A stretch of 64,000 nt of DNA, taken from NCBI GenBank assembly GCA_910584945.1, contig CAJUDY010000007.1:55290-119289 (forward strand). The letters run 5' to 3'. How positions within the stretch are numbered: the stretch's first letter is position 1; every line of letters starts with the position of its first letter. Shown piece after piece: positions 1-7,982 of the stretch. The position numbers and the translations under genes are program-made. The notes beneath the pieces were generated by a model that saw only the letters and a list, made by a program, of their open reading frames with translations, had not been told where the DNA came from and did no database searches. Source of the DNA: an uncultured Lachnospiraceae bacterium. Lineage in GTDB: Bacteria; Bacillota; Clostridia; Lachnospirales; Lachnospiraceae.

Positions 1-140
1 TGAAACTCCCCCTGTTTGTGGATCACCCGGAAGATATCCGGCTTCTGATCCGGTACGTTCAGATCCTCTTCCAGTGTAATCTGGCTGACTGCCCTTCCCC
101 TTCTTCGGTTCAATGTCACATATCTGCGCTCTAATTCCAT
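1..140 (-). CDS. SPOCS/DUF3794-type protein, N-terminal fragment (runs off the left edge)
   Basis: The first 46 codons of a gene that continues beyond the left edge. The start is an ATG at 140 with an AAAGGG-type ribosome site just upstream. The visible protein begins MELERRYVTLNRR and continues through ...VSQITLEEDLNVPDQKPDI, which resembles the start of SPOCS (DUF3794) domain proteins such as SipL-like spore-coat or LysM proteins of Clostridia. Their usual role is in spore morphogenesis or cell-surface assembly, but the diagnostic repeats and any C-terminal LysM domain lie outside the window. The family call therefore rests on N-terminal similarity recalled from the family. Confidence 0.6.
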   Translation of the reverse strand, partial: MELERRYVTLNRRRGRAVSQITLEEDLNVPDQKPDIFRVIHKQGEF

Positions 141-248
141 ATTCTCACATCACCCTTTCTTGATTATCGTTCCGCCGTCCTTTTTTATTTCCGCGAGCAA
201 CGAGCCAAGTAGCCATGCTTGCACGGATATTTGGCGACTGCCGCGAGG

Positions 249-284
249 GTGAAATACCACGTAGCTTACTACGGGGTATTTCAC
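249..284. other. 16-bp near-perfect hairpin overlapping the stop codon of the PrcB-like gene
   Basis: Left arm 249-264 and right arm 269-284 pair at 15 of 16 positions around a CTTA loop. The right arm contains the TGA stop of the minus-strand lipoprotein gene (281-283). No T tract follows on either strand, so a classical intrinsic terminator is not supported. The adjoining GC-rich stretch 191-248 has further short inverted segments (CCGCGAG occurs twice). The whole 190-284 stretch looks like an intergenic repeat element rather than unique sequence. Confidence 0.6.
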
Positions 285-679
285 TGAAAGACCACGGATT
301 TCTCCAGATCTTCCAGCTTCAGCACAATATAGGGACTGGTGGTGGCAGCCGCGGTTTCTTCCTGATTTCCGGGTCCTAAAAGCTCCGTATCCACATAGAC
401 CGCATTGCTGGTCAGGTACAGATCTTCCACAATAATGCTGTACCCGCTGGTCTGCTGCTCCCCATAACCCACACAGATGTACAGATACCCTTCATCCTCA
501 TAGGTCACTTTGAAAGGCTCTGACTTCTTTTCCTCCAGTACATTTCTTAGTTCCTCCGGTATCTTTTCCGGATCAAGCACCGTGAATTCCAGATCTTTCA
601 GCCGTTCTTCATCCTGGGTCTGCACACCACAGCCGGTCAGTATGCATATGGTAAGCATCAAGAGACACCATTTCTTCAT
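281..679 (-). CDS. PrcB-like exported lipoprotein
   Basis: A 132-residue protein with a lipoprotein signal: short basic start, hydrophobic stretch and lipobox LTGC with the lipidated cysteine at residue 17. It should be anchored on the outer face of the membrane. The second half (about residues 45-125) resembles the PrcB C-terminal domain found in small protease-complex accessory proteins: SGYSIIVEDL, then a central strand and SPYIVLKLE at the end. No catalytic residues are expected, and the role is probably binding or regulatory. It stands alone, divergent from malQ. Its stop codon lies inside a strong hairpin. The domain assignment is from remembered family pattern; the lipoprotein nature is seen directly. 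Confidence 0.7.
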   Translation of the reverse strand: MKKWCLLMLTICILTGCGVQTQDEERLKDLEFTVLDPEKIPEELRNVLEEKKSEPFKVTYEDEGYLYICVGYGEQQTSGYSIIVEDLYLTSNAVYVDTELLGPGNQEETAAATTSPYIVLKLEDLEKSVVFQ

Positions 680-750
680 GCATGCTTCTTCTCCTGCCTG
701 TTTGCTCTATTTTATGTGGAAAAATTCAGATTCAGACCAGTCTTATTTCT

Positions 751-779
751 TGTATTCTGAATAGGTATCCTATATAATA
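751..779 (+). promoter_or_regulatory. sigma-A type promoter of malQ
   Basis: TTGTAT (751-756) and TATAAT (774-779) are separated by 17 bases and lie about 35 bases upstream of the malQ start. The -10 is a perfect match to consensus. Confidence 0.6.
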
Positions 780-815
780 TATCTAATAGAAGATAGATGC
801 AGGAGGATGACACAC

Positions 816-2339
816 GTGCACTTTAAAATTGCAGAAGAAGACAAGACCAACCACCGCTACAGCGGTGTTCTCGCCCATCCCACTTCCTTTCCCTCTCCTT
901 ACGGGATCGGAGATCTGGGGCAGGGCGCTTATGATTTCATCGACTTTCTGGCAGAGGCCGGACAGCATCTGTGGCAGGTTCTGCCTCTGGGACCTACCAC
1001 TGTCGGCGATTCCCCTTATCAGAGCTTTTCCGTATTCGCCGGACAGCATCTGCTCATCAGCCCGGAACTGCTGAAGAAAAAGCAGCTTTTGACCGATGCG
1101 GATCTAAAAGAGATTCCGGACCTTGATCCGGACCATGTGGAGTATGAAAAGATACTTCTCTACAAAACGGAACTGTTGAAAAAGGCCTATGAGCATTTCC
1201 GTCACACCGCGGATAAAAATCTCCTGGAAGAATACGACGCGTTCTGTGACAGCAACGAATTCTGGCTGATGGACTATTGTCTCTTCATGGCGGGAAAAGA
1301 TTATCACAAAGGCCTTCCCTGGTATGAGTGGGATGATTCCCTGATGGACCCAGATCAGAAAGCCCGGGAGGAGTGGACCGACGTCCTCTCTTCGGAGATC
1401 CGTTACTATCAGTTCATCCAATATCTGTTCTACAGCCAGTGGTACGATCTGAAAACCTATGCCAACAAAAAAGGCATCGCGATCATCGGAGATATTCCCA
1501 TCTTCCCCTGCTGGGACAGCGCGGACGTATGGGCGAACAAGGACATGTTCTGCCTGGACCCTAAAGGGTATCCCCTGGAAGTCGCAGGGGTCCCGCCGGA
1601 TTATTTCAGCGCCACCGGACAGCTCTGGGGGAACCCTCTCTATGACTGGGCCGCCCACAAAGAAGACGGCTATCGCTGGTGGATCGAGCGAATCCGCAAC
1701 CAGCTGGATCAGGTGGACTATGTGCGCATCGACCACTTCCGGGGTTTTGAAGCTTACTGGGCCGTTCCTTACGGGGAGGAAACCGCCCTGGGCGGCAAGT
1801 GGAAAAAAGGACCGGGTGAGGATCTGTTCCTGGCAATTCAGGAAGCCCTGGACGGAGAACTTCCCATCCTGGCGGAAGATCTGGGCGTCATCACACCGGA
1901 AGTAGAGCGTCTCCGCGACCGATTCCATTTCCCGGGCATGAAGGTCCTGCAGTTTGGCTTTGAGGGAGGCGAAAGTACCTTCCTTCCCCACCAGCTGGAT
2001 ACCCGGAACTGTGTCTGCTATACAGGCACCCACGACAACGATACCAGCCTTGGATGGTACGAACATACCAGCGAACAGAACCGTGACAAGATCCGGCGCT
2101 ACATGAATACGGATGCAAGCAGCGTCAGCTGGGATTTCATCCGCACCTGTCTTGGCACCATCGCTACTTATGCCATCTTCCCGGTCCAGGATCTCTTGAA
2201 ACTTGGCTCGGAAGCTCGTATGAACGTGCCCGGAAGCCCCCGGGGCAACTGGACATTCCGATTCCGCTCCGGTCTTCTTGACCACGGCATGGCCCAGGGA
2301 CTCCGGCAGCTGACCGAGCTCTTCGGAAGATTCGGTTGA
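816..2339 (+). CDS. malQ: 4-alpha-glucanotransferase (amylomaltase)
   Basis: GH77 enzyme that transfers alpha-1,4-glucan segments between maltodextrins in the cytoplasm, in glycogen/starch and maltose use. The N-terminal SGVLAHPTSFPSPYGIGDLG is diagnostic. The three catalytic acids are present: nucleophile Asp306 in RIDHFRGF, acid/base Glu354 in LAEDLG, and Asp407 in GTHDNDT. At 507 residues the length is normal for the bacterial short form. I place the start at GTG 816 because AGGAGG (801-806) is 9 bases upstream of it; the in-frame ATG at 807 directly abuts the ribosome site. It has its own promoter and is followed by a structured intergenic element rather than a normal terminator, so readthrough into plsC is possible. 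Confidence 0.95.
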   Translation: MHFKIAEEDKTNHRYSGVLAHPTSFPSPYGIGDLGQGAYDFIDFLAEAGQHLWQVLPLGPTTVGDSPYQSFSVFAGQHLLISPELLKKKQLLTDADLKEIPDLDPDHVEYEKILLYKTELLKKAYEHFRHTADKNLLEEYDAFCDSNEFWLMDYCLFMAGKDYHKGLPWYEWDDSLMDPDQKAREEWTDVLSSEIRYYQFIQYLFYSQWYDLKTYANKKGIAIIGDIPIFPCWDSADVWANKDMFCLDPKGYPLEVAGVPPDYFSATGQLWGNPLYDWAAHKEDGYRWWIERIRNQLDQVDYVRIDHFRGFEAYWAVPYGEETALGGKWKKGPGEDLFLAIQEALDGELPILAEDLGVITPEVERLRDRFHFPGMKVLQFGFEGGESTFLPHQLDTRNCVCYTGTHDNDTSLGWYEHTSEQNRDKIRRYMNTDASSVSWDFIRTCLGTIATYAIFPVQDLLKLGSEARMNVPGSPRGNWTFRFRSGLLDHGMAQGLRQLTELFGRFG

Positions 2340-2351
2340 AACTTTAAAACA

Positions 2352-2441
2352 GCATCTGACCGAACGCAGCCCCGGAAGGATTTTACGGAACGAACTGAGG
2401 GAAAATTCTCCCAGACGCCGGGGCGAAGTGAGGGCAGATGC
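2352..2441. other. Nested inverted-repeat element between malQ and plsC
   Basis: Two nested pairs of arms are seen: GCATCTG (2352-2358) with CAGATGC (2435-2441), and inside them GCCCCGG (2369-2375) with CCGGGGC (2418-2424). Symmetrical 10-base internal loops separate them, and a further GGGA/TCCC pair sits near the apex. The 90-base segment should fold into a long imperfect hairpin. It may be a dispersed intergenic repeat, an attenuating RNA or a weak terminator for malQ; there is no T run. Confidence 0.5.
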
Positions 2442-2466
2442 GGAACTTCAATAAGAGGATAGTCCT

Positions 2467-3195
2467 ATGATACGTTTTATACTGGTCTGCCTGATTCTTC
2501 TGCTCTATCTGATTCTCGGAATCCCCGTGCTGCTGATCGAATGGGTGATCAGCCGGTGGAACCCTCATTTCCGGGATGTCAGCTGTCTGCGCATGGTGCA
2601 GACAACCTTCAAGCTGATCCTGTGGGTGAGCGGCACGAAAGTCACCTATATCGGCAGAGAACAGGTGCCCAAAGACAAAGCCGTGCTCTATATCGGCAAC
2701 CACTGCAGTTATTTTGATATCCTTCTGACCTACTCCCAGTGTCCGGGACTTACCGGTTACGTGGCCAAGTCCGAGATGCTGAGATATCCTCTTCTCCGGG
2801 ACTGGATGAAGCGGCTTTATTGTCTCTTCCTGGACCGCACCGATATCCGGGCGGGCATGCAGATGATCCTGACCGGGATTGACTACATCAAAAAAGGCAT
2901 CTCCATCTGTATCTTTCCGGAAGGGACCAGAAGCAAAGACGGCAAAATGCAGCCCTTCAAAGAAGGCAGCATGAAAATGGCGTCCAAAACTGGATGCGCT
3001 ATTATCCCCATCGCCATCAGCAATTCCGCGGAGATACTGGAGAATCATTTCCCAAAGATCCGCCCCTGCAGGGTCATCGTTGAGTACGGAGCCCCGATCT
3101 ACCCCAAGGAGCTGACAAAAGAAGAGCAGAAATTTCTCGGCGCCTACACACAGAGGAAGATTCAGGAAATGCTGGATGAACATGAGATCGCATAA
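2467..3195 (+). CDS. plsC: 1-acyl-sn-glycerol-3-phosphate acyltransferase
   Basis: Acylates lysophosphatidic acid to phosphatidic acid at the membrane, the second acylation of phospholipid synthesis. The 242-residue protein has an N-terminal hydrophobic segment (about residues 3-25). The acyltransferase HX4D motif is NHCSYFD with His79 and Asp84. The substrate-binding motif FPEGTRS is at about 150-156. A ribosome site AAGAGGA precedes ATG 2467. It is the first gene of a compact run with ddl (20 bases downstream) and murF, linking lipid and cell-wall precursor synthesis. Confidence 0.92.
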   Translation: MIRFILVCLILLLYLILGIPVLLIEWVISRWNPHFRDVSCLRMVQTTFKLILWVSGTKVTYIGREQVPKDKAVLYIGNHCSYFDILLTYSQCPGLTGYVAKSEMLRYPLLRDWMKRLYCLFLDRTDIRAGMQMILTGIDYIKKGISICIFPEGTRSKDGKMQPFKEGSMKMASKTGCAIIPIAISNSAEILENHFPKIRPCRVIVEYGAPIYPKELTKEEQKFLGAYTQRKIQEMLDEHEIA

Positions 3196-3215
3196 AAAAT
3201 AATTGGGAGGCATTT

Positions 3216-4262
3216 ATGAAAATTGTTGTACTTGCAGGCGGGATCAGCACTGAGCGCGATGTGTCCTTAAGCAGCGGAAGAGGGATCTATGAAGCCTTGA
3301 AAGAGACGGGGCATCAGGTCATCCTTCTGGACATTTTCCTGGGAATTCCGGATGCAAAAGAGCCGCTGGAACAGCTCTTTGACAGCGAAACCGACTGGGC
3401 GGCTTCCATCCGAAACGTATCGGAAAAAGCTCCGGACCTCGACCAGATCAAAGCGCTTCGCCCGGGATACCGGGAGCTTTTAGGCCCCAATGTCCTAAAG
3501 CTTTGCAGCCTCAGCGACATCGTCTTTTTAGGTCTTCACGGAGCCAACGGGGAGGACGGCCGTATCCAGGCTCTGTTCGACCTGATGGGCATCCGCTACA
3601 CGGGAACCGGACATACCAGCAGCGCTCTTTCCATGGACAAAAACATTACCAAACAGATGTTCAAGGGGCTTGGCATCCCCACGCCTCCTTCCATCACCGT
3701 GAAAAAGGGAGCCTCCTTCGAGCTTCCGGAAGAAATCGGCTTTCCCTGTATGGTCAAGACCTGCTGTGGCGGCTCTTCCGTGGGCGTCTATCAGGTGGAC
3801 GACGTCTTCGGCCTTGAGAAAGCCCTCAAGAAAGCCTTTGCCTACGAAGATCAGGTCCTCATCGAGCGCTGCGTCATCGGGCGTGAATTTTCCATCGCTG
3901 TGATAGAAGGAAAAGCGCTACCGATCATCGAGATCGCCCCTCTTAAGGGATTCTATGACTACAAGAATAAATATCAGGCGGGAAGTACGGTGGAAACCTG
4001 TCCGGCCGATATCCCGCAAAATCTGTCCGCCCGGATGCAGCGACATGCGGAAGCGGCATGTGCCTCGGTGGGGATTGAGGGATACGCCCGGGTGGACTTT
4101 ATGCTGGATGAACGTTCCGGGGAAGATTACGCCCTGGAAGTCAACACCCTTCCGGGAATGACGCCCACCAGCCTTCTGCCCCAGGAAGCAGCCGCCCTCG
4201 GCTTGTCCTATCCGCAACTGTGCGAGTGGATTCTTCAGGTTTCCCTGAAAAAATATGAGTAA
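3216..4262 (+). CDS. ddl: D-alanine--D-alanine ligase
   Basis: ATP-grasp ligase that makes the D-Ala-D-Ala dipeptide of peptidoglycan precursors in the cytoplasm. The 348-residue protein opens with the Ddl pattern LAGGISTERDVSLSSGRG, has LGLHGANGEDG (about 106-116) for the N-terminal substrate region, and ends with the metal/phosphate motif EVNTLPGMTPTSLLP. Length is typical. GGGAGG precedes ATG 3216. The gene lies immediately before murF, which uses its product, so this is a functional pair. No residue suggesting D-Ala-D-Lac specificity was assigned. Confidence 0.95.
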   Translation: MKIVVLAGGISTERDVSLSSGRGIYEALKETGHQVILLDIFLGIPDAKEPLEQLFDSETDWAASIRNVSEKAPDLDQIKALRPGYRELLGPNVLKLCSLSDIVFLGLHGANGEDGRIQALFDLMGIRYTGTGHTSSALSMDKNITKQMFKGLGIPTPPSITVKKGASFELPEEIGFPCMVKTCCGGSSVGVYQVDDVFGLEKALKKAFAYEDQVLIERCVIGREFSIAVIEGKALPIIEIAPLKGFYDYKNKYQAGSTVETCPADIPQNLSARMQRHAEAACASVGIEGYARVDFMLDERSGEDYALEVNTLPGMTPTSLLPQEAAALGLSYPQLCEWILQVSLKKYE

Positions 4263-4277
4263 AAGGCAGGCGTAACT

Positions 4278-5648
4278 ATGAGACATTTTACCATTGAACA
4301 ATTTGCAAAAGCCTGCGGCGGCACCTTCTACGGCCCGGAAGAATTGAAAAACCAGGCAATCAAAAGCGTGGTGGTGGACAGCCGCCTCACGAAAAAAGGC
4401 AGTCTTTTTATCGCAACCGTGGGCGCACGGGTGGACGGCCACAACTTTATCGAAAGTGCCTTTGACAAGGGTGCGGTCTGCGCCGTCAGTCAGAGAGAGC
4501 TCACCGATCCTCCCGGACCCTATCTCCTGGTAAAGGACACCCTCCAGGCATTAAAAGACGGCGCGGAGGCTTACCGGAAGACCCTTGATATCCCCATCGT
4601 CGGCGTCACCGGCAGTGTAGGAAAGACCAGTACCAAGGAGATGATCGCCTCTGTGCTGGGAAGCCATTACCTGGTCTTAAAGACCCCCGGCAATTTCAAC
4701 AACGAAATCGGGGTTCCCCTGACGCTTTTTCTCATCGAGGAACACCACCGGGCGGCCGTGCTGGAAATGGGCATGAATCATTTTGGAGAGATGCACCGTC
4801 TCAGCAAGATCGCACGTCCCACCCACTGCGTCTTCACCAACATCGGAGTCGCCCACCTGGAGTTCTTAGGCTCCCGGGACGGCATCCTAAAAGCCAAGAC
4901 CGAGATCCTGGACTATGCCGCTGCGGACGCTCTCATCTTCTTAAACGGCGACGACGACAAGCTGATCACCATGAAAGACCGCGCGCATACCTTTGGCCTC
5001 TCTCCGTCCTTTGACGTGTGGGCGGACCAGGTAGAACACCTTGGCTTTGACGGAATCCGCTGTCAGATCCACGCCTCCGGCCAGACCATAGATGTCACGA
5101 TCCCGATTCCGGGCATCCACATGGTCTACAATGCCATGGCCGGCGCCTCCGTGGGACTGGCCCTTGGTCTCTCCATGGAGGAGATCCGCTCTGGCATCGA
5201 AGCCCTGAAACCCCTGGGCGGCCGGAGCAATATCCTTCACACCGGACGGTATACCCTGCTGGACGACTGCTACAACGCCAACCCCGTCTCCATGTGTGCC
5301 ATGCTGGATGTCCTTGGCAATACCCGGTCGCGCAAGGTCGCGATCCTGGGGGATATGGGAGAGCTGGGAACAGACAGCGAGAGTCTCCACGCCTCGGTGG
5401 GAGAACACCTGAAAAATCTTTCGATTGATGTGCTGATCACCATCGGCACACTGAGCCGGGCCATCCATGGGGCGGCGAAAAACTTCGCTCCCCAGACCGT
5501 CTGCCTGCATTATGAAGATCCGGAATCGTTTCTGCTGGAAGCTCCCAAAATATTGAAGAAGAAGGACGCAGTTCTCATCAAGGCCTCCCACTATATGAGG
5601 TTTGAGCGCATCGTCGCCGCACTTTCGGAGCACCGGGATACGCCTTAA
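4278..5648 (+). CDS. murF: UDP-N-acetylmuramoyl-tripeptide--D-alanyl-D-alanine ligase
   Basis: Adds the D-Ala-D-Ala dipeptide to UDP-MurNAc-tripeptide, the last cytoplasmic ligation of peptidoglycan synthesis. The three Mur-ligase regions are visible: an N-terminal UDP-binding domain (DSRLTKKGSLFIA, about 34-46), the central ATPase with P-loop GVTGSVGKTS (109-118) and NFNNEIGVPLTL, and a C-terminal domain with DDCYNANPVSM and LGDMGELG. At 456 residues it is standard length. It starts 15 bases after ddl and is probably co-transcribed with it. Confidence 0.96.
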   Translation: MRHFTIEQFAKACGGTFYGPEELKNQAIKSVVVDSRLTKKGSLFIATVGARVDGHNFIESAFDKGAVCAVSQRELTDPPGPYLLVKDTLQALKDGAEAYRKTLDIPIVGVTGSVGKTSTKEMIASVLGSHYLVLKTPGNFNNEIGVPLTLFLIEEHHRAAVLEMGMNHFGEMHRLSKIARPTHCVFTNIGVAHLEFLGSRDGILKAKTEILDYAAADALIFLNGDDDKLITMKDRAHTFGLSPSFDVWADQVEHLGFDGIRCQIHASGQTIDVTIPIPGIHMVYNAMAGASVGLALGLSMEEIRSGIEALKPLGGRSNILHTGRYTLLDDCYNANPVSMCAMLDVLGNTRSRKVAILGDMGELGTDSESLHASVGEHLKNLSIDVLITIGTLSRAIHGAAKNFAPQTVCLHYEDPESFLLEAPKILKKKDAVLIKASHYMRFERIVAALSEHRDTP

Positions 5649-5673
5649 TTTTTATGGTAATACCGCCCATTTC

Positions 5674-5702
5674 TTGACACGTGATGTCCCTTTTGCTAGA
5701 AT
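5674..5702 (+). promoter_or_regulatory. Consensus sigma-A promoter of dapL
   Basis: A perfect TTGACA -35 (5674-5679), a 17-base spacer and TAGAAT (5697-5702) lie 37 bases before the dapL ATG. It separates dapL from the plsC-ddl-murF operon. Confidence 0.75.
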
Positions 5703-5739
5703 ATTTCCGATAAATGATAAAAGAAAGGATTTGATATAA

Positions 5740-6951
5740 ATGCCTCGATTGAACGAACATTACCTGAATCTGAAAGAGAGTTATCTTTTCTCGGAGATTG
5801 CCCATCGGACCGCCGCTTACGCGGAGCAGAATCCACAGAAGGGCGCGCAGATCATCCGCCTTGGAATCGGCGACGTGACAAAACCTCTGGGAAAGGTCGT
5901 CCTCAAGGCCCTCCATGAGGGCGTGGACGCCATGTCCACCGCCGAGACCTTCAAGGGCTACGGCCCGGAGCAAGGGTACGAAGCCACCCGCAATGCCATC
6001 GCTGCTTATTATAAGAAAAACGGCGTGGAAGTAGATCCCGGCGATATCTTCGTCTCGGATGGTGCAAAAAGTGATACAGGCAATATCACGGATCTCTTTG
6101 GACCCGGCAACGTGATCCTGATCCCCGACCCGGTCTATCCGGTCTATGTGGACACCAACATCATGTGCGGCAACGAAGTCACCTATCTGGAGGGCAATGC
6201 CGGGAATCAGTTCCTTCCCATGCCGGACCCCGGTGTGCACGCCGACGTGATCTACCTGTGCTCGCCCAACAATCCCACCGGAGCCTGCTACAACAAGGCC
6301 CAGTTAAAGGAATGGGTGGACTACGCCCTTTCGAACGACGCGGTCATCCTCTTTGACTCTGCCTATGAGGCGTTTGTCTCGGACCCGGAGCTTCCAAGAA
6401 GTATCTTCGCCATCGAGGGCGCGAAGAGATGCGCTATTGAGTTCTGCTCTCTGTCCAAGACTGCCGGCTTCACCGGAACCCGCTGCGGCTACACCGTCGT
6501 GCCGAAGGAGCTGAAGTTCCGGGCCTCCGACGGAACAGAAATGTCTCTGAACGCCATGTGGAACCGCCGCCAGTGCACCAAGTTCAACGGCACCTCCTAC
6601 ATCGTACAAAAAGGAGCGGAAGTGGTCTTTTCCGAGGAGGGCATCCGGGAATGTCAGGAGAATATCCAGTATTATAAGAAGAACGCCAAAGTGATCGCGG
6701 ACACGCTGAGCAGGCTTCAAATCCCCTTCTTCGGCGGGATCAACTCTCCTTATATCTGGTTTGAGTGCCCGGACGGCATGGATTCCTGGACTTGCTTTGA
6801 CTACCTGCTCACCAACATCCAGGTGGTGGGAACCCCCGGCGCGGGCTTTGGAGAGAACGGAAAGAATTATTTCCGCTTGACTGCCTTCAACACTTATGAG
6901 AAGACCGTGGAAGCTATGGAGCGTTTTGAAAAGTTGTTTGCTTCCTTATAA
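5740..6951 (+). CDS. dapL: LL-diaminopimelate aminotransferase
   Basis: PLP enzyme that converts tetrahydrodipicolinate directly to LL-diaminopimelate, a one-step branch of lysine and meso-DAP synthesis. The 403-residue protein starts with the DapL-typical MPRLNEHYLNLKESYLF. It carries IRLGIGDVTKPL, CSPNNPTGACY (substrate/PLP region) and the PLP lysine Lys240 in SLSKTAGFTGTRCGY. AAAGG precedes the ATG. Its product feeds the DAP residue of peptidoglycan, consistent with the neighbouring ddl and murF. It has its own strong promoter and terminator. Confidence 0.95.
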   Translation: MPRLNEHYLNLKESYLFSEIAHRTAAYAEQNPQKGAQIIRLGIGDVTKPLGKVVLKALHEGVDAMSTAETFKGYGPEQGYEATRNAIAAYYKKNGVEVDPGDIFVSDGAKSDTGNITDLFGPGNVILIPDPVYPVYVDTNIMCGNEVTYLEGNAGNQFLPMPDPGVHADVIYLCSPNNPTGACYNKAQLKEWVDYALSNDAVILFDSAYEAFVSDPELPRSIFAIEGAKRCAIEFCSLSKTAGFTGTRCGYTVVPKELKFRASDGTEMSLNAMWNRRQCTKFNGTSYIVQKGAEVVFSEEGIRECQENIQYYKKNAKVIADTLSRLQIPFFGGINSPYIWFECPDGMDSWTCFDYLLTNIQVVGTPGAGFGENGKNYFRLTAFNTYEKTVEAMERFEKLFASL

Positions 6952-7004
6952 AAAGAAAAAACTCCTGATCTCCTAAAATGAACTGGGATCAGGAGTCTTT
7001 TTTA
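6952..7004. terminator. Bidirectional terminator between dapL and the 7010 gene
   Basis: ACTCCTGATC (6961-6970) pairs with GATCAGGAGT (6987-6996). An A-rich run lies on the left and T runs follow on the right, so it can serve the convergent genes on both strands. Confidence 0.85.
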
Positions 7005-7009
7005 TCGTC

Positions 7010-7540
7010 TTACTGTCCGCACAGCACGATAATCTTATCCGGCGAGGTCTGCGGCGGTACGCTTCTGGTGGTAGCGCTGTAGAGAACCACCAGCGTATTT
7101 CCTCCGGGGTTGCCGTAGAAGGTTTGATTATTTCTTGTAACCACTTCCGTAGCCGGAGACAGATTCAGCTTCAGGGACTGGTCCGCCGCCAGAAGGACGT
7201 TGTTAAAGTACGCCACCGTCACCATCTGGCCTTCCGTCTTCGGTGCTACCACCGCCGCCATAAACTGAGGCGGGTAGATCAGCGGGGCCGGCTGATTGCC
7301 GCTGTAGAATACCGTCACCGGCATACTTTCATACAGCGTCTCGAAGTTCACCACATACGTATTGGCACTCACGAAGAAGTTCGTGATTCCGCCTTCTTCA
7401 TCTTCCACCGTAATCATCTGGGTGCATCCCCCATATCCGCTTCCGTTGGAAGACATCATCTGCATCTGTGTAATCACGCCGGATACGGACAGATAGACCG
7501 GTCTCCGGTTCCAGTTCGGGAAATCAAAATCCATTGCCAT
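7010..7540 (-). CDS. Unrecognised 176-residue protein in the blaR1-blaI operon
   Basis: I do not recognise this family. The start is set at ATG 7540 (MAMDFDFPNW), preceded by AAAAGG seven bases upstream; an upstream in-frame TTG at 7600 has no good ribosome site. The protein has no signal peptide or membrane segment and is rich in beta-prone stretches: PVYLSVSGVITQ, TQMITVEDEEGGITNFFV, TVVVLYS-like patterns near the end. It contains many Asn/Gln and aromatic residues, suggesting a small beta-barrel or OB-like fold. It is the third gene after blaR1 and blaI on the same strand, so it may be a target of that regulatory module, but this is inference. Confidence 0.7.
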   Translation of the reverse strand: MAMDFDFPNWNRRPVYLSVSGVITQMQMMSSNGSGYGGCTQMITVEDEEGGITNFFVSANTYVVNFETLYESMPVTVFYSGNQPAPLIYPPQFMAAVVAPKTEGQMVTVAYFNNVLLAADQSLKLNLSPATEVVTRNNQTFYGNPGGNTLVVLYSATTRSVPPQTSPDKIIVLCGQ

Positions 7541-7608
7541 TTTTGTTACCTTTTCGATCTTTTTCTCTTTATCATATGCCCGAACAAGGGATTCTGCCAA
7601 CCGGAACG

Positions 7609-7965
7609 TCAGCGGTAGCTGTCGATCAGATCTTTCAGTTCCTCCGCCTCCTTGGCCGACAGTTTCCTGCCGCCCAGAAACGCGGTCAGAAAGCCCGGAA
7701 GTGATCCGCCGAAGGTCCGCTCCACAAAGGCGTCCGACTCCCGGGCCTGCACTTCCTCCCGGGTAACCAGAGGCTCCACCACCGCTTTTTCATTTTTTAA
7801 AAATCCTTTTTCACAGAGTCTCTTGATCTCTGTGTAAGTTGTCGATTTTTTCCAGCCAAGCTCCTCCTGACAGAGCCGGACCAGCTCCCCGGACCCCACC
7901 GGGGCGTGGTCCCATACAATGGTCAGAAATCGGTAATCGCTGTTGCATAATCTTCGTTCTTCCAT
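7609..7965 (-). CDS. blaI: BlaI/MecI/CopY-family repressor
   Basis: A 118-residue winged-helix repressor. The N-terminal helices and recognition region are in ICNSDYRFLTIVWDHAP-like and STTYTEIKRLCEKGFL segments, the latter matching the BlaI TVxTxLxRLxxKG pattern. The C-terminal dimerisation and cleavage region ends KEAEELKDLIDSYR. GAGGAG precedes ATG 7965. It lies 17 bases downstream of the BlaR1-type protease gene. In known systems the sensor triggers cleavage of the repressor after an envelope or beta-lactam signal. No beta-lactamase gene is adjacent, so the regulated output here is unknown. Confidence 0.88.
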   Translation of the reverse strand: MEERRLCNSDYRFLTIVWDHAPVGSGELVRLCQEELGWKKSTTYTEIKRLCEKGFLKNEKAVVEPLVTREEVQARESDAFVERTFGGSLPGFLTAFLGGRKLSAKEAEELKDLIDSYR

Positions 7966-7982
7966 ATCGCAATCTCCTCGTA

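Noticed and set aside
1104..2285. 393-codon open frame on the minus strand inside malQ
   Set aside because: It is the complement of a strongly supported GH77 gene, has no ribosome site and encodes no recognisable motif.
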